This document shows, piece after piece, positions 44,124 to 46,778 of a stretch of 46,778 nt of DNA. Below the pieces are notes generated by a model. It made no database searches and had not been told where the DNA came from. It saw only the letters and a program-made list of their open reading frames with translations. The translations under genes were made by a program, and so were the position numbers. Source of the stretch: Phycisphaerales bacterium (GTDB taxonomy: Bacteria; Planctomycetota; Phycisphaerae; Sedimentisphaerales; Anaerobacaceae); NCBI GenBank assembly GCA_003141315.1, contig PLLP01000019.1:1-46778 (forward strand), given 5' to 3'. Each line of letters begins with the position of its first letter. Positions within the stretch are counted from its first letter, which is position 1.

Positions 44124-45503
44124 TTATTCCCCTTCGAATGTCCTTAGCCCTTCCAGTCTTTGGTATATATCAGAAAAGACTATATCGTGGTCTCTGCCCC
44201 CACTGGAGAAGGCTTCGTCAAATCTATTTAATTCGTCCTGAAATATTATTTCTTTCTTGCCAGATAAATCCCAAACGCCAAGCGTTCGAAATTCTTGTTC
44301 TAACTTATCCACTGGCTGATCGCTAAACGCACCAAGATATAGCAATGCAGCCCACCAAAAAGCATGATTGCCCTTTTTGTTGAATAATGTTAACTTCTTA
44401 ATATATGTTGTGAATTCCGGCAATGAAATCTCCTTTTTACCTATCTGTTCGTACAAAGCACGATTTTTGATTGAAAGTGCAGTCATGAAAAATGTTCCAA
44501 TTTGCCAACCCCATAACAAATTAGAATCTGATTTTTCAGTAGTTGAAAAGACATGGGCTGCAATTCGGAAGAATTCGTGTATCTGGCGAGCGTTCAGGGA
44601 AAACGCTGTGCAGAGGTCAACAATGTTTTTTGTGTTATAATCATCGTGTTTAACATAAGAAAATCGTTTTTTCTTTCCGAATGCTTCTTCGCTGAGATAT
44701 TCCCCTACAAGCTTTCGGCAAAATTTCTCTGTCATTGGCGAGGATTTTACCGGCAGATTCACATCCCTATGAGCAAATTTGCGGTAGTATTCATCAAAAA
44801 CAAGCTGTTGACCAAACAACGCCTTGGCTGATGAAGCCAATTGGTTTTTGTCAACTCCAAGCACAAAAATAAGCCTTTTAATATCAAAAAAGTGCTTAAT
44901 TGTCTCTAAGAACTCGATAGCATAATTAGGCCTGCACCTGTCTAACTCATCGATAATTATTAATACGGGATACTTAGATTCAATAGTAAGTTCGCGAAGC
45001 AGCTTCTTTAGCTCCTCGAAAAGCTTATGCTTTTCCTGGTAAAGTTGAAAACAAGCATGACCTGCCTTTGGCTTAGCAATGCCGTCCTTAGATTCTGCGT
45101 ATTGTCCTGCCTTTATTACATCAATTCCTGTAAATCTTTGAACGACATCGTTTCCAACGGACAAGGCAAATTTGCTGAGCTTCCCGGCGGTTTCCTTGAT
45201 TGGTTCTATTTCTTTGCTGGGCTGCAGAATATCCAACAAGCAAGATACAATTGCCAATAATGGATCTCCTTGAAAATCAGACTCCCATGCATTTATGTAC
45301 ACGACCTTAAAAGTATTATCAGCCGATTTGAGCTTATTGGACCACATTTCTAAAAATGTACTTTTTCCACTTCCAAATTCGCTATTCAGACTCAAGACGA
45401 AACTTTCATCAACAAAATTAGATTCCACATGAAGATAAGCAGTGAGCTTATCAGCAAACGGCTCCAAACCAAATTTGTCAAAATTTGAAAACGTCTTAGT
45501 CAT
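44124..45503 (-). CDS. KAP-family P-loop NTPase
   Basis: From ATG 45503 (behind GGAGATTAAA) it has 459 residues; a GTG at 45515 is less likely. Walker A is GSGKST at 44-49 in LNSEFGSGKSTF, followed by YINAWESDFQGDPL, the KAP-specific segment. Walker B is LIIIDELDRC at about 181-190, with RPNYAIEFLETIKHFF. RKFAHRDVNLP then matches the family's arginine region. There are no membrane helices inserted between the Walker motifs, unlike many KAP proteins. Family members include phage-exclusion PifA and NTPase components of defence islands. It stands alone, with AT-rich composition and repeats on its 3' side, which suggests acquired DNA; a defence role is inference. Confidence 0.85.
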   Translation of the reverse strand: MTKTFSNFDKFGLEPFADKLTAYLHVESNFVDESFVLSLNSEFGSGKSTFLEMWSNKLKSADNTFKVVYINAWESDFQGDPLLAIVSCLLDILQPSKEIEPIKETAGKLSKFALSVGNDVVQRFTGIDVIKAGQYAESKDGIAKPKAGHACFQLYQEKHKLFEELKKLLRELTIESKYPVLIIIDELDRCRPNYAIEFLETIKHFFDIKRLIFVLGVDKNQLASSAKALFGQQLVFDEYYRKFAHRDVNLPVKSSPMTEKFCRKLVGEYLSEEAFGKKKRFSYVKHDDYNTKNIVDLCTAFSLNARQIHEFFRIAAHVFSTTEKSDSNLLWGWQIGTFFMTALSIKNRALYEQIGKKEISLPEFTTYIKKLTLFNKKGNHAFWWAALLYLGAFSDQPVDKLEQEFRTLGVWDLSGKKEIIFQDELNRFDEAFSSGGRDHDIVFSDIYQRLEGLRTFEGE

Positions 45504-45687
45504 TTTAATCTCCACATTTGGACGTCGATATTTCCTGAAAGTAAATTTACAAGAACCTGTGTAATTAGCGTCTAATGTAAAGTATTATCCTCCTGATTAT
45601 CACCAAAGGCAAGAGAATTGAAGTCTGAAATCTGCGGTTAAAAACCTGTGAGACGACATAACCCCCAACACGGGTGATTCAAAGATT

Positions 45688-45710
45688 GCCCTGCCCACAG
45701 GTGGCAGGGC
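45688..45710 (-). terminator. Hairpin after the amidohydrolase gene, possible terminator
   Basis: Perfect 8-bp stem GCCCTGCC/GGCAGGGC with a 7-nt loop, 3 bp past the stop. Only three T residues follow, so it may instead be a member of the small palindromic repeat family. Confidence 0.35.
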
Positions 45711-45713
45711 TAA

Positions 45714-45929
45714 TCACGAAACAGATAATAATTTTTTTGCGTTATCGTAGAGAATTTTTTTCATTCTTGCGGGGTCGAGGTTTAACTTTTTTAACAAATC
45801 AAGCGATTCCTTCTGGTCTCGCCAGGGACTGTCTGTGCCGAAGAGCAGAAAATCGGCTGGATGGCTTTCGAAAAGCTGTTTGGCCTTGTCGGCGGGCAGA
45901 TAATCAAGAGCGAAAGATATCTCATATAA
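45714..45929 (-). pseudogene. C-terminal part of a frameshifted amidohydrolase
   Basis: This frame reads YEISFALDYLPADKAKQLF, then DFLLFGTDSPWRDQ and ILYDNAKKLLSV. FGTDSPW is the conserved C-terminal Asp block of amidohydrolase-2 enzymes, and ILYDNAKKL is their usual ending. It continues directly from NIY in the upstream fragment if one T is added in TTATATGAG (45922-45930). It has no start of its own. Confidence 0.75.
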
Positions 45930-46516
45930 ATATTTTTGCCGACTATGTCTCGCTCGACCTCGTCCCATTGCTGCCAGGCACCCAGATGAGTAGTAATCAA
46001 TTTTAGCTGGGGGAATTTTTTCACTACGTTTACAATCCTCGCGGGGTCGGCCCTTCTGATATGCTCAAAGGCGATATCGTAGCCGGTGTGCATAACAAGA
46101 ATCAAATCACATTTGCAGACCTGCTCGTAATATTCGAGCATTAAATCTTCATCGAGATAAAAGTCCTGATAATACGGATGCAGCTTAATGCCTTTGAAGC
46201 CGGACTGTTTGATTTGCTTTATATGCTCGTCCCTGTCGGGGTCGGCAGGATGAACGGAAGCGAAAGGAACAATTCTGTCGGATTGAATCTGCAGCGACCA
46301 GTCGAGAATCGGCTGGAACTGCTTTGGTTTTGTGGCGATGGAGCAGATAACGCTTTTTTCTATGCCGACGGCGTCCATTGATTTTAAGAGCGAAGAAATT
46401 GTGCCGTTGAGAAAATACGGGATTTCAGGATGTTCGGCGGTAAGTGCCTTCATCGCTTTTGGGGCGAGGTCGTCGCTGAAGGCGTGAGTATGAAAGTCTA
46501 TAATTTCATTTTGCAT
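45791..46516 (-). pseudogene. N-terminal part of the same amidohydrolase (TIM-barrel, amidohydrolase-2 family)
   Basis: It starts at ATG 46516 with GAGGG upstream. Metal-binding HTH (H9, H11) lies in IIDFHTHAF; GIKLHPYYQDF, ILVMHTGYD and LITTHLGAW follow in the normal order. After VGKNIY (about 45930) the frame changes and the next 40 residues are nonsense. The join with 45714-45929 restores a typical protein of about 267 residues. The enzyme class covers hydrolases and decarboxylases; the substrate is not predictable. A one-base deletion or an assembly error would explain the break. Confidence 0.75.
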
Positions 46517-46625
46517 AAAACTGCCCTCGAGGTGCCGAGAATCTTTATGCCTTCCTTTTCAAATTCAGCGGCAATAGCACATACCCTATCCTGTGGCCAG
46601 GCAACTATAATACTACAACAATATT

Positions 46626-46778
46626 TTACCATTTTCCGGTTTTTTTGGTCGAGGGTTTGGGCAAACCCTTTAAAACCGCAGTGGATTTCTTAAGCTCCGC
46701 TTCCGGCAATTCATAATCCTTCAGCTTTCCGCTTAAATAAGCATCGTAACCGCTTAAATCCATCAGGCCATGGCCGCT
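46626..46778 (-). CDS. C-terminus of a TrpB-like PLP enzyme, cut by the window edge
   Basis: The last 50 codons of a minus-strand gene entering from the right edge, ending TAA at 46626-46628. The residues SGHGLMDLSGYDAYLSGKLKDYELPEAE resemble the C-terminus of TrpB2-type tryptophan synthase beta chains (SGHG.fD...YdayLsGkl.DyeyPee), including the glycine-rich SGHG. The catalytic lysine lies outside the window. It runs in the same direction as the amidohydrolase, 109 bp upstream of it. Confidence 0.65.
   Translation of the reverse strand, partial: SGHGLMDLSGYDAYLSGKLKDYELPEAELKKSTAVLKGLPKPSTKKTGKW

Noticed and set aside
46520-46625. Minus-strand reading AIAAEFEKEGIKILGTS resembling a carbamoyl-phosphate synthase segment
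   Set aside because: Only about 20 residues, no start, partly overlapping the amidohydrolase ribosome site; could be chance or a relic, not supportable.

Overview
The window looks like a chromosomal segment of a Gram-negative bacterium, most likely an uncultured planctomycete of the Phycisphaerae/Sedimentisphaerales type. That placement is inference. It rests on the blend of lipoproteins and signal peptides, type IV pilus ATPases, peptidoglycan enzymes, a planctomycete-style HNH-AP2 endonuclease, an ATP synthase b subunit with a signal-like N-terminus, and intergenic DNA full of short periodic repeats. No rRNA or tRNA gene was seen.

Layout. 1-3.2 kb: the 5' part of a membrane protein with a pseudopilin-like domain, a relic of an RHS/YD-repeat gene, a single-domain response regulator and a TPR protein. 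3.5-9.1 kb: a class I aminotransferase, then a co-directional protease cluster (active M16, catalytically dead M16 lipoprotein, secreted metzincin). 9.1-19.3 kb: DacB-type carboxypeptidase, LarC, RuvX, ManC, Pgi, PilT, PilB and CinA. 19.6-26 kb: a STAS/SpoIIAA-like protein behind a hairpin-rich leader, a divergent YchF, a fumarase beta-type subunit, L21, a D-amino-acid aminotransferase, a solitary DNA methyltransferase and RlhA. 26-33 kb: a complete F-type ATP synthase operon read leftwards (atpZ-B-E-F-H-A-G-D-C). 33-36.5 kb: an Xaa-Pro peptidase and a DPP-IV-type peptidase. 36.5-46.8 kb: an accessory, repeat-rich region with a 35-residue lysine-rich protein, an HNH-AP2 endonuclease, two genes broken by single-base frameshifts, a lipoprotein, ileS, a KAP P-loop NTPase, and the tail of a TrpB-like enzyme at the edge.

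The core genes are ordinary: energy (ATP synthase, Pgi), envelope (ManC, DacB, Dat), translation (IleS, L21, RlhA) and peptide scavenging (M16 pair, metzincin, M24, S9). The most unusual material is non-coding. ileS with its own promoter sits between inverted repeats of about 150 bp. Outside each arm, in opposite orientation, lies a 116-117 bp element. Both copies fold into the same three-branch structure (12-bp closing stem plus two hairpins), yet the hairpin stems differ in sequence while staying paired. Comparing the two arms also gives 'empty' and 'filled' versions of tiny GC-rich palindromes, a family (TCCGCC-N2/3-GGCGGA) found elsewhere in the window, including inside the TPR and rlhA reading frames. 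A second array at 38.26-38.66 kb holds hairpins with a constant flank and compensating stem changes.
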